Shown here piece by piece: positions 20,202-32,048 of a stretch of 64,000 nucleotides of DNA. Source of the DNA: Pseudogymnoascus destructans (lineage: Eukaryota; Ascomycota; Leotiomycetes; Thelebolales; Thelebolaceae); contig NW_020167540.1 of the NCBI RefSeq assembly GCF_001641265.1, positions 186,001-250,000 of the forward strand. The letters are read 5' to 3'. A program made the position numbers and the translations under genes. The notes under the pieces were generated by a model that saw nothing but the letters and a program-made list of their open reading frames with translations, had not been told where the DNA came from and searched no databases. Position 1 is the stretch's first letter, and each line of letters starts with the position of its first letter.

Positions 20202-23200
20202 ATGGCTGATCCTCTCACAGTAGTCGGCATTGTCGCCAACCTCGTTGGCCTCGTCGAGTTTAGCACGAAAGTCCTAGCGCGTCTCAACGACTTCCAATCC
20301 ACCCTCGGGGAGATTCCAAAGGCCTTTCGACATATTAAAGCCGAGCTGCCAGTCCTGCAAGAGACGCTCAAACAAACCATAGACAAAATCGACCATGGTG
20401 CTATCAAAGACTCAACAAAGGCTGCACTGCTACCAGCCGTTCAAGGTTGCAAGATGCAGATTGAAGCGCTCGACGATCTGCTCGCCGAAACCCTACCAGT
20501 CGCAAGTGACTCTCGCCTCAAGAAGACTACAAAAGCCCTATGGAGTATAAAACAGGATAGCAAGGTTGAAAGCATTATGAAGACTCTCCGTGGTTATATC
20601 GGAACCCTTACATTCTACCACGCCGCTGCGTCTTCGACATTGCAACCAATGAAAGGTGTGTATCTACAGGATAAACCAAGCCTTGTAGCTAACAGGTAGT
20701 CACAGATACAAAGCTTGTTGAGATTCGTCGATGGCTGTCTTCACCCGATCCGTTGATCAATTACCGGAAAGCAATCGAACTCCGTCAGCCTGACACTGGG
20801 CTTTGGCTTTTAGAGGGCGAAGTATACTCTAAGTGGAAGAGAAATGCGTCATCCTTTGTCTGGCTGTATGGAATCCCCGGCTGCGGCAAAACTATCCTTA
20901 GCTCGACGGTCACTCAGGACATCCTTCTTTACTGTGCCAACGATCCTGGTAAAGTAGTTGCGTACTTCTACTTTGACTTCACCGATGCAGATAAGCAGAA
21001 ACCCGAGCTTATGGTACGGTCGCTAATCTCTCAAGTCTCGGAACAATGCATTAAAATGCCGTCAGCCCTCGAGGCACTATACTCATCCTTGGATAAGGGA
21101 AATCGACAACCTTCTCTCGATGCACTGATGATCGTCCTACAGCAGATGCTTCAAGAGTTTCCACAGTCATACCTGATTCTAGACGCCTTAGATGAGTGCG
21201 CGGACCGATCTGAGCTGATGAGAATCCTCGAGCGGATGGCTGGGTGGCAGCTCGACAAAATGCGTGTCCTGGTTACAAGTCGGAAAATACGTGACATTGA
21301 GTGCTCACTTGAGGACATTGTAGACAGAGAGTGTATTATCTGCCTCCAACACCAAGTAGTAGACAAGGATATTCAAACTTATGTTCGCCAGAGGTTGTCC
21401 GAGGACAAGGGACTAAAAAAATGGCAAAAAGATGCTGAAATTAGGCGGGAGATTGAGACTACCCTTATGGAAGGATCTCGCGGAATGTAGGCATCTCATC
21501 CCCAGTGCAAATATGCCATATTCACATTCAGAAGGTTCCGGTGGGCTGTCTGCCAGATGGACGCATTAGGGAAGTGTCGCACTCGGGTAGCACTTCAAAA
21601 GGCACTAAAAGCGCTACCAACAACACTGGATAAGACATATGAAAGAATCCTGTGTACAATTAGCGACGAGGACTCAGAGTATGCCATACGCATCCTTCAG
21701 TGGCTGGCCTATTCATCTAGGCCGCTATCAGTGGAAGAGGTCGCAGAGGTGGTCGCTATCAACGTAGAGCGAGAGACTGCCTATGACCGGGATGAGGTCC
21801 TTGAAGACCCGATGGACGTTCTAGATATTTTCATGAGTCTTGTCTCAGTGGTTAAGACAGAAGTGCCTTTCTCGAGTCAACGGAATCGCCACTTGAGTAC
21901 AACATTCCAGACTGTCACATTGGCCCATTACTCCGTTCAAGAATACCTCGTCTCCGCCCGCATCTGTGAGGGCCATGCCGCGAGATATAGCATGCGACCG
22001 GCTGCGTGCCATAGTTATATCGCAAAGGGCTCCATTGGTTATCTTCTCCAATTTGAAAAAGGATTGTTCGATCGTTTCGAATCTGCTGGGTCTCTCAAAC
22101 AGGTATATAGACTAGCTCAATACTCAGCTGAGCACTGGTTAATCCATACCCGTAACGGAGAAGAGGGCGATAATCGGCTGAGTTATTTGGCCACGAAGTT
22201 CCTCTCCACAGGAGAGGGTGCTTACTTGAGCTGGCTTCGTCTATACGACCCAGAGAAATCATGGGATACGCCTAACTTTAGAAGAGGATTGGACTCATGT
22301 CCTAATCCACTGTACTATGCATCACTTGGTGCTATAGCTGACACCGCTAACCAGTTAATTGAGGAGGGCGTCGACGTCAACGCGCAAGGAGGACGATACG
22401 GGAACGCGCTCCAGGCGGCATCATGCAAAGGCCACGACAAGACCGTCGAGGTGCTACTAAGCAAGGGCGCCGACGTCAACACGCAAGGGGGACGATACGG
22501 CAACGCGCTCCAGGCGGCATCATTCGAAGGGCACAACAAGACCGTCGAGGTGCTGCTGAGCAAGGGCGCCGACGTCAACGCGCAAGGAGGAGACTACGGC
22601 AACGCGCTCCAAGCGGCATCAGCTGCAGGCCACGACAAGATCGTCGTGCTGCTGTTAAGCAAGGGCGCCGACGTCAACACGCAAGGAGGATTCGTCGGCA
22701 GCGCGCTCCAGGCGACAGCGGTGCTGCTGAGCAAGGGCGCTGGCGTCAACGCGCAAGAAGGACTCTACCGCAACGCGCTCCAGGCGGCATCAGCTGAAGG
22801 CCACGACAAGATCGTCGAGGTTCTGCTGAGCAAGGGCGCTAACGTCAACGCGCAAGGAGGAGACTACGGTAACGCGCTCCAGGCAGCATCAGCTAAAGGG
22901 CGAGACGAGATCGTCAAGGTGCTGCTGAGCAAGGGCGCTGACGTCAACACGCAAGGAGGAGACTACGGTAACGCGCTCCAGGCAGCATCAGCTAAAGGGC
23001 ACGACGAGATCGTCAAGGTGCTGCTGAGCAAGGGCGCTGACGTCAACGCGCAAGGAGGAGACTACGGTAACGCGCTCCAGGCAGCATCAGCTAAAGGGCA
23101 CGACGAGGTTGTCGAGGTGCTGCTGAGCAAGGGCGCCAACGTGAACGCGCAAGGAGGATTATTTGGCAACGCGCTCCAGATAGCATCATTCGAAGGGCAA

Positions 23201-23476
23201 GACAATACCGTCGAGGTGCTGCTGAGCAAGGGCGCTAATGTCAACGCGCAAGGAGGATTATTGGGCAACGCGCTCCAGGCTGCATCATCTAGGGGCCACA
23301 AGAAGGTCGTCGGGGTGTTGCTAAGTAAGGGCGCAAACGTTAATGCGCAAGGTGGGTATTTCCGCAACGCGCTCCAGGCGGCATCATCTGGGGGCCACAA
23401 CAAGGTCGTCGAGGTGCTGCTAAGCAAGGGCGCCGACATAATGAGCAAGGGCGCTATGCAAGGTTTGCGAAGTTAA
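20202..23476 (+). CDS. NACHT-ankyrin NLR (STAND NTPase)
   Basis: Three exons (20202-20655, 20706-21486, 21535-23476) join in frame into 1058 residues. Order: an N-terminal domain of the type common in fungal STAND proteins (MADPLTVVGIVANLVGLVEF..., about 1-150); NACHT with Walker A GIPGCGKT at 207-214 and Walker B YLILDALDE from 307; a winged-helix-like middle (LDKTYERIL, ISDEDSEYAIRILQWLAYSSRPL); and from about 672 about a dozen ankyrin units of 33 residues with near-identical text (GNALQAASAKGHDEIVKVLL and SKGADVNAQGG). One unit (GGFVGSALQATAVLLSKG) has lost about 14 residues but stays in frame. Fungal NLRs with such homogeneous repeats are associated with non-self recognition and programmed cell death. 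No disruptions are seen; ligand and effector are unknown. Confidence 0.9.
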
Positions 23477-23969
23477 GTCTACCTCAAGCCCAACCCACCA
23501 CCTTCCTATTAGTATTCCGTTATATATATTGATAAGATGTGATTATACTATCTGGTATCCAGAATACTGGGAATACTGCAAGGCCGTATTCACAGCCGAT
23601 CCCAACGGAGCATGGGAGACCGAATACATACCACGATTTTTGGAGGTTGCTGATTGCTATGATGCTTGGAGCTATTATCCTCAAACTCTTGGATACTGAA
23701 ACATTTTCTAGAGATAGCAGTGAATTGTGCTACATGTGCTGGGCACTTTCATTTCTAGGGAGCTGGGGGGGCGGGGAGGGCAGAGGGATATTATAAGAAA
23801 CACTGCAATGGGGCTATCGTTTTGAGTGAATTAAGACTCATTGATATTCAATCAAAAAAATCGCATCAAGGAACATAAATTTTTGCTGTTCTTGTTCATC
23901 AGAAGAAATAGCTCGGCTTGAAACGAATGTCTTTGGATTCAAATATGATCCACACAATTTTCTAAACAA
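23477..23969. other. Intergenic after the NLR, no gene seen
   Basis: AT-rich; holds the NLR 3' end and the boundary of element A. Confidence 0.5.
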
Positions 23970-25000
23970 TCATAGGTACCTGCCGAATTGGGGAGTCAAC
24001 TTGTTCCACATGTACCGAAACCATTCCGACTCAGAGACTTGTCCCATGATAGCTGCACTTTGGAAACGAGCCTTGAACTCTGGGAAGGTTTCGCTAGCAT
24101 GCCCCTTCTCTTCCATTTGCAGGTCGTCGAAGAGGTTTCTGGCCTGTTCCGTCTCGTTGCCTGTGAGGTAGTATGAACCTAGTAGATCCATCATCTCCTC
24201 ATCACTGCGGAACCCATGCGTAGCGGACAGGTATTGGGGCTCTAGGTATGTCTTAGCCAGGCCGGTCATAGTTCCCCATATCAACGCTCTTCTCGAGACG
24301 TCGGTAAGGTATTGGTTCCTCATTGACTAAGAGTCGGTCCCGAATTGAGGCTCTCCATTGTAGGAAGGTATGTTCTATCCCATCGCTGAGCGGAGTGATT
24401 CTCTCCGAGATGGTAGATTTCTTATAGCGAGTCAGTGGGTCCTCGGTGTGCATTCGTGACGTGCTTGGGATCGATGGAGAACGAGTGTTCTGAAGAGGCG
24501 GCAATTGAAATGTTTCGGGTGTTTCGCGTGCGAGGCGTTCGTTGCTCCGTAGCTTCGACTGTGGGCATGGGGGCGTCCCCCGGCAGTGTGGACAGGATTC
24601 TGGTCTGGGCTGCCGTCAGGGTAACTAGTAGATCCTTGACCTCCTGTATCTGTGCTTCGAGGTGGGCCATTCAACTCGGGATGTCTTCGGATGGCACAGC
24701 GGTCGTAGCTGCAGCGGTGGTTTGTCTGGTAGTCATTCTGGGCAATTGACCGTCGTTGTCTTGGGGTATGTTTGATGTCAGCTTTTTCGACATATTGCCT
24801 AGGGTGTGTATCGGTACCGATACGAAAGAGCTTGACTTCCGGTAGCTTGTAGCTATCAACGCTCTTGTCCACAATTTCCTCTGTGCTAGGAGGGGGTTCT
24901 TAAGGATCTCGTATCCAATTTGGCGCCAACGTGTCGGGACTTTACCAGCTTGTTCTGAAGAATCAAACCCTGATCCACTGGCTGTCCGTGAGATCTCTGG
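23970..25000 (-). mobile_element. Ty3/gypsy element A, 5' gag part, decayed and inverted
   Basis: Minus-strand gag N-terminus in pieces: MTTRQTTAAATTAVPSEDIP, an in-frame TGA, MAHLEAQIQEVKDLLVTLTA, a frame change, and then the capsid-like stretch to WFRYMWNKLTPQFGRYL at 23970. Upstream (to the right) is a TTGGCGCCA motif near 24925 resembling a primer-binding site and a TGTCGGGAC that could be an LTR edge. The gag C-terminus and all of pol are absent on this strand but occur on the plus strand from about 25,740, so the two parts look like one element with its left segment inverted. Confidence 0.65.
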
Positions 25001-25739
25001 AATCATGGCTATTTGAAGTCGTCAGGTCTCTCCTCCGAAACGTCACCGAGTCGCGGTCGATGTCGTAATGGTAGTTCTCCTGAGTCGTTCCGGTGTGGGA
25101 TATTATTGAAGTACGACCGTCCCCAGCAGGCGTGATCTTTTTTTTATAATGTAAGGACACAGGGCACCCAGCTCACAGTAATAGCATATGAGAGTGGGAG
25201 TCAGAGGCTAAACGGATGCTATCCTATAGGTCTACTACGAAGGATACAAAAAATATGATGAGGAACCCCGTTGGGTCAGTCCCCTTAAGTACCCGAAACG
25301 GGTCCGACTCGGCTAACCTGCCCTAACTCTCCCCACGTGACCGTAACCTGCCCGACTCCGATCCCTTCCGTCACTGAGGGCGGAAGCATCCTTACAGATG
25401 GAGACGTGAAAGGGAAAGTAATCCACGCCATTGGCAGTCCTTTTACGGGCTACTAGCTTGAGATCAAGTAGTACGGTATTTCGGAGACTAAAAAATCCCA
25501 TGAGAAGATCTCGCTCTGATCCATTGATGAGAGTTGGTTGCCCCATCTTAACTCCAAGGCCGAGGGTATTAAGCCTCCCGAGGTCAGCAAGAAGCCGTTG
25601 GATCCATTTGGAGTAAGTCAAGCCGTATTTTAAGATATATTTTAGATTGACAATTTCTTTTAGGGAGAGAATTGCCAGAACTGGCTTGAAAGTTATGTAG
25701 GTGTGTTAGTAAAGGATGGAGTAGTGCTGCAGTCGACTC
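25001..25739. other. Unassigned, possible LTR remnants of element A
   Basis: No coding domain recognised. It lies between the oppositely oriented gag parts and should contain the 5' LTR if the inversion model is right, but I could not find a repeat partner to define it. Confidence 0.35.
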
Positions 25740-28700
25740 GTGATGTCCTCACCAGGGCTCCTAAGATCTAACACTTGGGTCTGTTTTGTCAACAGGATTG
25801 TTAACTGGCGCAGCCGCGTCACGATCATCAAAAACCAATGGAATGGAGACTACCAGACCATGGTACGAGAACTTACCGCCTTCGACCAGGAACGGCGCCG
25901 GAACAACGAATTGAATCCGCTACCCGCTCTCGCAAGGACGTCCACACGTACCATGGATACGGCAAAGGCGTCGGCGTCGAAGCCGACTCGAGCCACACCC
26001 ACTCTGTTCACCCGAACCACGTTCCTCCCCAAGCCAGCCATACCGGAACGTGTGAGAACCGCAGTCCCTGCGCCCTCAGGGAACTGTTTCAAGTGTGGCA
26101 AGCCCGGCCATTTCCAGGACAAATGCCCGCTCAACGCTACTGTCAAGGAAATCGACCGTAATGACCCCGAGGCAGAAGAACAATGGGAAGAAGCCGTGGA
26201 ACTTCAATCGGATGCATCCCTCGAGGAAAACGACAAGGCCTAGGAGAATGCTCCTTCCTAGGTCTACACAAATGTGACCTGCGAGGACTAGACTTACGAG
26301 AACTCCTGGGAGGTACCCAGTTCTTAGTCGACACGACCCTGAGTATGAATGGACTCGGGGTGCAAACGAAGTCCCTAGCAGACACAGGATCAAATGGCTA
26401 CCTCGTCATTAACAAGCCTTTTGCAATATGACTGTCGAAAGCGCTTCAGAGCCCCATACGGAAACTACCCTACTCTGTACCCATAGGTGGAGTTCAGCGC
26501 AAGATCCAAGGCCACGTATCAGAGTATATTCAGTTACACTTAACAGTCGAAGGAAGCCGGATATATAACTGCCCCTTTGTACTCCTGGACCTCGGAGCAC
26601 AAGATGTGATAATTGGGAAGAAGCTTTTCAGCCGCTTCCGAATACTACTCGACTCTGCAAAGAGCCAGTTAGTATGGCCAAAGGAGTACCCGCCGACTCC
26701 TAGCTGGAGCAAGGAGATCACCTTGCCCTACTACATGCGAGAAACGTCCATTTGACATCCCGCCGGATGCGAATCGCAGGGATGCTGTAATCCACCGCGA
26801 AGACAGAAGCCGTGCAGGCGGATGCTCGATGAACATGAAAGTGATACCTTCAGGCTATGAAGAGATCACCGATATGCCACTGAGTCCTACCTGAAACCAA
26901 GAGGTTTCTCCCCCACTACTAGTGAAACTGGTACCTAGTTTCACACCCATATGGATATGCGAAATCAGTGCCAATGCATTCCATCACGAGATGATGCGAA
27001 GCGACTCTGAGTTCTTTCAGACTAGCATCTACGAAATTGACCAGATCATCCATGAAAAGGAGTTGGTAGAGGACGAAGAAACGCTTCCGCATATGCACCA
27101 GAAGTACACTGATGTTTTTTCGAAGTTGGAATCTGATCGAATTCCCCCACACCGCATATATGACCACAAGATACAGCTCGAAGCCCCTTTACCAAACGCT
27201 TTCTACCCGTTAAACTGACAGGGCACTGAAGAGCTTAAGACTACCAAGAAATACCTATTAGAGAACCTAGAGAAAGGCTTCATCGTCAACAGCAACAGCC
27301 CCTTCACGTCCCCTATTCTATTCATAAAGAAAGCGGATGGCAAATTGAGATTTTGCATCGATTACCGGAAGTTAAATGGCCTTACCCGGAACAATCACTA
27401 CCCCATCCCGCGTATTGATGAACTACTAGGACGGATGTCAAAAGCAAAAATCTTCATGAAGCTAGATATCAGACAAGCCTTCCATCGCATATGGATGCAC
27501 CCCGACTCAGAAGAGTCCACGAACTTTCGGACTCTCTATGAATCCTATAAGTGCAAAGTGCTGCCGTTTGGACTAACGAATGGTCCAGCAACCTATCAGC
27601 GGTATATGAATGACGTCCTGATGCAATATTTAGACGACTTCTGTACCGCATACTTAGATGACATCCTAATCTATTCAGAGGACCCTACGGAACACATAGA
27701 CCATGTGCATAAGGTCCTACAGCATCTCCGAGAAGCTGGACTCCAAGCCGATTTGAACAAATGCGAGTTCAACGTCACCAGGACAAAATACTTGGGTTAT
27801 GTTCTCACTACCTCCGGTGTCGAAGCGAACCCTGACAAAATCAAACCCCTTCGAAACTGGATCCGACCGACCACTGTTACGGGTGTGAAGTCCTACCTGG
27901 GATTCTGTGGCTTCTATAGACAATTCATTCGTAATTTTGGCAAAATAGCAAAGCGCCTCACCACCATCACTAGTCCCTCGGAGCCGTTCCAGTGGACAGA
28001 CGAATGTGAGAATGCGTTCGAGGAATTGCGACGACAACTTTTAGCGGTACAGGCACTTCACCACTTCAACCCCGAATTGCCTATGAAACTGGAGACCGAC
28101 TCCTCCGATGGAGTCGTAGCTGGTGTCCTCTCTCAAGAACACCCTGACAAGCAATGGTACCCCGTAAGCTTTTACAGTCATGTCCTATCCGGACATGAGA
28201 TCAACTGGGAGATCCACGACAAGGAACTATTCGCAATAGTAAAGGCCTTCAGAAAATGGAGGCCCGAGTTGGCTTCGGTGCGCCACCGAGTGGACGTGTA
28301 CACTGACCAGCGTTTGGAATATTTCATGTCTACCAAGGTTCTCACCGCGAAGCAGGTTAGATGGATGGAGCTACTCTCCGACTTCAACTTCTGCATTACG
28401 TACACCGCGGGCAAGAATAACCAGAAGGCAGATATTCTGAGCCGAAGAGACCAAGACTTGGTAACGCAGCAGAAAGTCAAGCTTGATAGTAGGGTGAGGG
28501 TATTGTTAGGTCCAAGCTGCCTGCACCCCCGAATCAGCACCGAACTCACCGAGAGCTACATAGCATCCATTAATTCGATGGACACCCTGAATCCCCAGAT
28601 GCCTTTCGATTTAATAGAGGCTTTATGTGAGGACAACAGAGAGTCATTTCCAGAAACACGTGCAAAACACCTCCTACCTGACAGGTTCACGTTGAACGGC

Positions 28701-30105
28701 CGGCTTCTTCTATACAAAGGCCAGCTATGTGTAAATCGCCACACTGAGCTATGTATGAAACTAATCCGAGAAGCGCATGACCAGGTGTCGGTGGCACATC
28801 CTAGTGGCTGGAAAACCTATCAATTGATTGCCCCGAAGTACCACTGGGTCAGGATGGAAGCGGATTGTTTGCGCTATGTGAGTAATTGTGTGACATGTCA
28901 GCTTTCTCATACCAATGTCACCAAGCAAAGGGTTACTACACCCGCTGCCTGTACCCGAATATCCTATGCAACACCTCACCATGGACTTTAAGGAGTTCCT
29001 AAGGGACAAGCACAGATACGACAGCATCTTCGTGTTTATGGACTGACTCGGAAAGAGTTCAGTGACTATACCTTGCTACAAAACCACAACTGCCCGGCAA
29101 ATGGCACAATTGTTCATCGAATGGATATACTGATTCGGACACACTCCGGAGTCAATTGTAAGCGACCACGGACCCCAATTCGTATCATCCTTTTGGCAGG
29201 AGATCTGTCGAATTATTGGCGTTAAGGTTAAGCTGTCGACTGCCTATCATAAGCAGACCGACGGACAGATCGAAATCGTGAACCGATACATCGATCAGAG
29301 ACTGAGGCCTTTCGTATCTCATTACCAGGATAACTGGAGCGAACTCATCCCCATAATGGACCACGTGCAAATGACACTCCCCCACGCATCCATTGGCATG
29401 ACCCCCTACTGACTCAAGTACGGAACCGATCCGCATATGAGTTGGGATTGGAACACCCTGAAAAGCACCAACCCCCGGGAGAATCTAAACCGAGATGAAG
29501 CCAAGGCAGTTGCAGACCGAATGCATACAGCATGGGTCCACGCAAAGGAAAACATGGCAAAGGCACAAGAGGAAATGTCTAAGCACACGAATCGACACCA
29601 AAGGGCCATCGACTGGGACGTAGGAGATATGGTGTACCTATCGACCAAAAATTTGGAGAACTCCCGCCCTAGCCGCAAGTTGGGCCAACAATGGGTCGAA
29701 CCATATACAGTGTTGGAACAGATTGGGCACACGTTTCGATTGGAACTACCTACCGGTTCTCAAATACACGATGTGTTCTCACCTGACGTCCTCATGAAGG
29801 ATCCGAACAACCCCCTACCTGGTCAGGATCCGCCTGAGCCTAGTGATAAATGGTGTAGAGGAATGGGAAGTGAAAAAGATCCTCACCGTGAGCCTCCGAC
29901 GGAAGCAACTACAATACCGGGTTAGTTGGGTCGGACGATCCGGACCCAGAGTGGTACCCAGCGTCGAACTTCATGAACTCTCCCCATAACCTCAGAGAGT
30001 TTCACACGGAATACCCAGATTTACCAGGTCCACCTCGAGAACTACTCGGATGGGTTACGGCATGGGAGGCGGGCGAGGAACAAAACTACGATCATGCTCG
30101 GGAAG
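25740..30105 (+). mobile_element. Ty3/gypsy element A, gag C-terminus and pol with chromodomain, decayed
   Basis: Gag C-terminus (25740-26243) with the zinc knuckle CFKCGKPGHFQDKC. Then pol: protease (SLADTGSNGYLV), reverse transcriptase (LRFCIDYRKLN, YLDDILIY), RNase H (KLETDSSDGVVAGVL), integrase zinc finger (HDQVSVAHPSGWKT...CVTC), integrase core (YHKQTDGQIE), then RPSRKLGQQWVEPY and a chromodomain-like end (EWEVKKILTVSLRRKQLQYRVSWVG). The longest open part is 27345-28991. Several stops (for example TGA/TAG near 26430, 26756, 29042, 29130 and 29410) and frame changes make it non-autonomous. The 3' LTR was not identified. Confidence 0.85.
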
Positions 30106-30966
30106 ACAAAGCGGAAGAAACAGAGTCGTTACTATCTATGACTCTAAACTAAAATACCCTCTGAGCCAGGGTGCACTCACCACCGTAACTCTTGCGAGAG
30201 TCACCCTTCCCAAACGTCTCACTGGCGTCACAACAAGCGGCTACCACTGAGAGAGACGAAGGGTCGAAGCGACCCCATGCGAAGAGTCAGGTCCGAGTCC
30301 CCCCCGACACAGGGCCTCTCTCCATCCTACGCCCCATCCTCCTACACCCCATACTGGGCCCCAAACCCATCCCCCTCACCCTCATCACCCCCACCACCCC
30401 CCTTCTTCCTTCCCCCAGTGCAGTCTGGAACCATCGCGGTGACAGCGACGGCAGGAAGCCTGCCCACGGCAGCCACCACTTCCACCAAAAGAGCCAGCAC
30501 ACTCCCCTGCTCCGTCCGAAGACGGCGCAGTGACGACCGGATTTGCTAAACCGAATCAGCACTGAAATAACACAGGACAGGGGGATACTCATGGCCAGAC
30601 CCGCCTCGAGGGTGGCGCGCGTTGCACGGAGCTCCTCGTAGGAGTCGCGCTCGGCAGCCGAGCGGAATTTCGGGACACTTTGGGCAGCCACAAGGGCCAC
30701 CCGGTTTGCCTTTGCGGCAGCTGCTTTGATGGCGATGGGGTCTCAAGTGTTACAATGGTCATAGAGGTCATGATGCCAGTCCAGCAAAAGTAATCTAGAT
30801 TGAATCTAAAGCGAGAAGAAGAAGAAGAAGGAAGGAAGGTGAGGCTATTCCTCATAACATACAGTTGTCTGCTTAGCGGTTGTAACCTTGGTGGCTAAGG
30901 CTACACCCGTAATCTCCATAACAACCATAATAACTGTAATAACCGTAATAACTGTAACAACTGTAA
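30106..30966. other. Unassigned; minus-strand frames 30287-30855
   Basis: Downstream of element A pol. Overlapping minus-strand frames include a plausible Ala/Arg-rich stretch (KANRVALVAAQSVPKF) but no recognised domain. The right end is a run of ATAACTGTAATAACC-like imperfect repeats adjoining the truncated LTR. Confidence 0.35.
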
Positions 30967-31811
30967 TGTCATACTGACATTCATTGCACTCAGTTTGCTA
31001 TCAAACTCAAGAGCAAACTTAGAAATCTCCTCCTCAAACCTACAAGTCACTATACATATTTTGGCTGATCACACCAACAACAAGAGCAATACTACTCAAC
31101 GATTGCTACAACCCTCTATGATTCATTACACATCATTGCTCCTTAGTTACTGGGCCGATATGACCACATAGCATATCTCTACAACCCTCTATGATTCATT
31201 ACATGACATCACTCCTTAGTTACTGGGCTAATACTACCACATGACATATCTCTATCAACTAGAGGCCTAGGAACATAAACGATAGCTCCAAAAGCTTCTA
31301 CAACTGTCTATGATTCATTACACGTCATTGCTCCTTAGTTACCCACAAGATTGGTTAAGTTATGACATAATCTGTCTATAGGGGTACTCTGATCTTGGAC
31401 CTCCTTTCACTTCCTATAGGCTAGGAACCTAGGAGATGGTTGTATGGGATTCTCTTATGTCGACTACAGTTACCAAGCCTGGTTAAGTCATGGAAAGTCT
31501 TGGAAAATGAGAGAACTACACTCCTTTAGCATAAATAGGATTGCCCTTTCCTTAAGAAAGGGCAAGCAGACAATGCAGTAAATCGACTATCACATACTTC
31601 CACGTCTTTTCCAAGCTTCCAAGCATTGATCTTGTTAGTCCTTGTTTCTGAAAAGTCAGTGAGGTGCTAACCTCTGACTTATCCCTGAGTTTAGACAAGT
31701 TGTAACAAATGTTGTAACAACATTTGTTACAACTTGTCTAAACCACTCCACTAGATCATACACCTGATTGCTGCGTTGTAGAATAGTCTAAGCTATGACC
31801 CTTTGGCTCTG
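30967..31811 (+). mobile_element. 926-bp-family LTR, copy 1, 3'-truncated
   Basis: Starts TGTCATACTGACATTC like the two full copies at 45893 and 56152 and tracks them to the TTTGGCTCTG near 31811, where similarity stops; the terminal 81-bp block is missing. It has a private 25-bp hairpin at 31690-31742 absent from the other copies. Confidence 0.8.
31690..31742. repeat. 25-bp perfect inverted repeat inside LTR copy 1
   Basis: Arms 31690-31714 and 31718-31742 (TTTAGACAAGTTGTAACAAA...) around TAA. In copies 2 and 3 the matching place has AGACTCAACATTTGTTGCAA without the mirrored arm, so the palindrome arose in this copy. Confidence 0.88.
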
Positions 31812-32048
31812 CTACGCTCTGGCACTCATTGACGACCTTCACCAACTTTCGAATTCACTCACTTCACCCAATCTACGCCCCAAAACCCTCCAGCTCTGCT
31901 GAATATATTTGTTACGCCTAATTGCCGCCATGGAGAAGCACTTACATCGATCTTAACCTCACCCAAGTGAATTCAAGGTAAGAGATCTCTTCAATTTCCT
32001 GAACATGTACAGAGGCATGGTACTAACTTGGCACAGGTTCACTCCAAT
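31812..32048. other. Probable 5' leader of the SNF2 gene with an intron
   Basis: A clean intron (31978-32036: GTAAGA donor, TACTAAC branch site, GCACAG acceptor) lies just before the ATG at 32049, suggesting a spliced 5' UTR or an upstream coding exon that I cannot define. Confidence 0.45.

Noticed and set aside
25313..25621. 102-codon minus-strand frame as a gene or LTR-encoded peptide
   Set aside because: No recognised domain and sits in the rearranged left end of element A.
30287..30855. Antisense accessory ORF of element A comparable to those of B and C
   Set aside because: Overlapping frames change too often, no Cys cluster, and the LTR that should bound it was not found.
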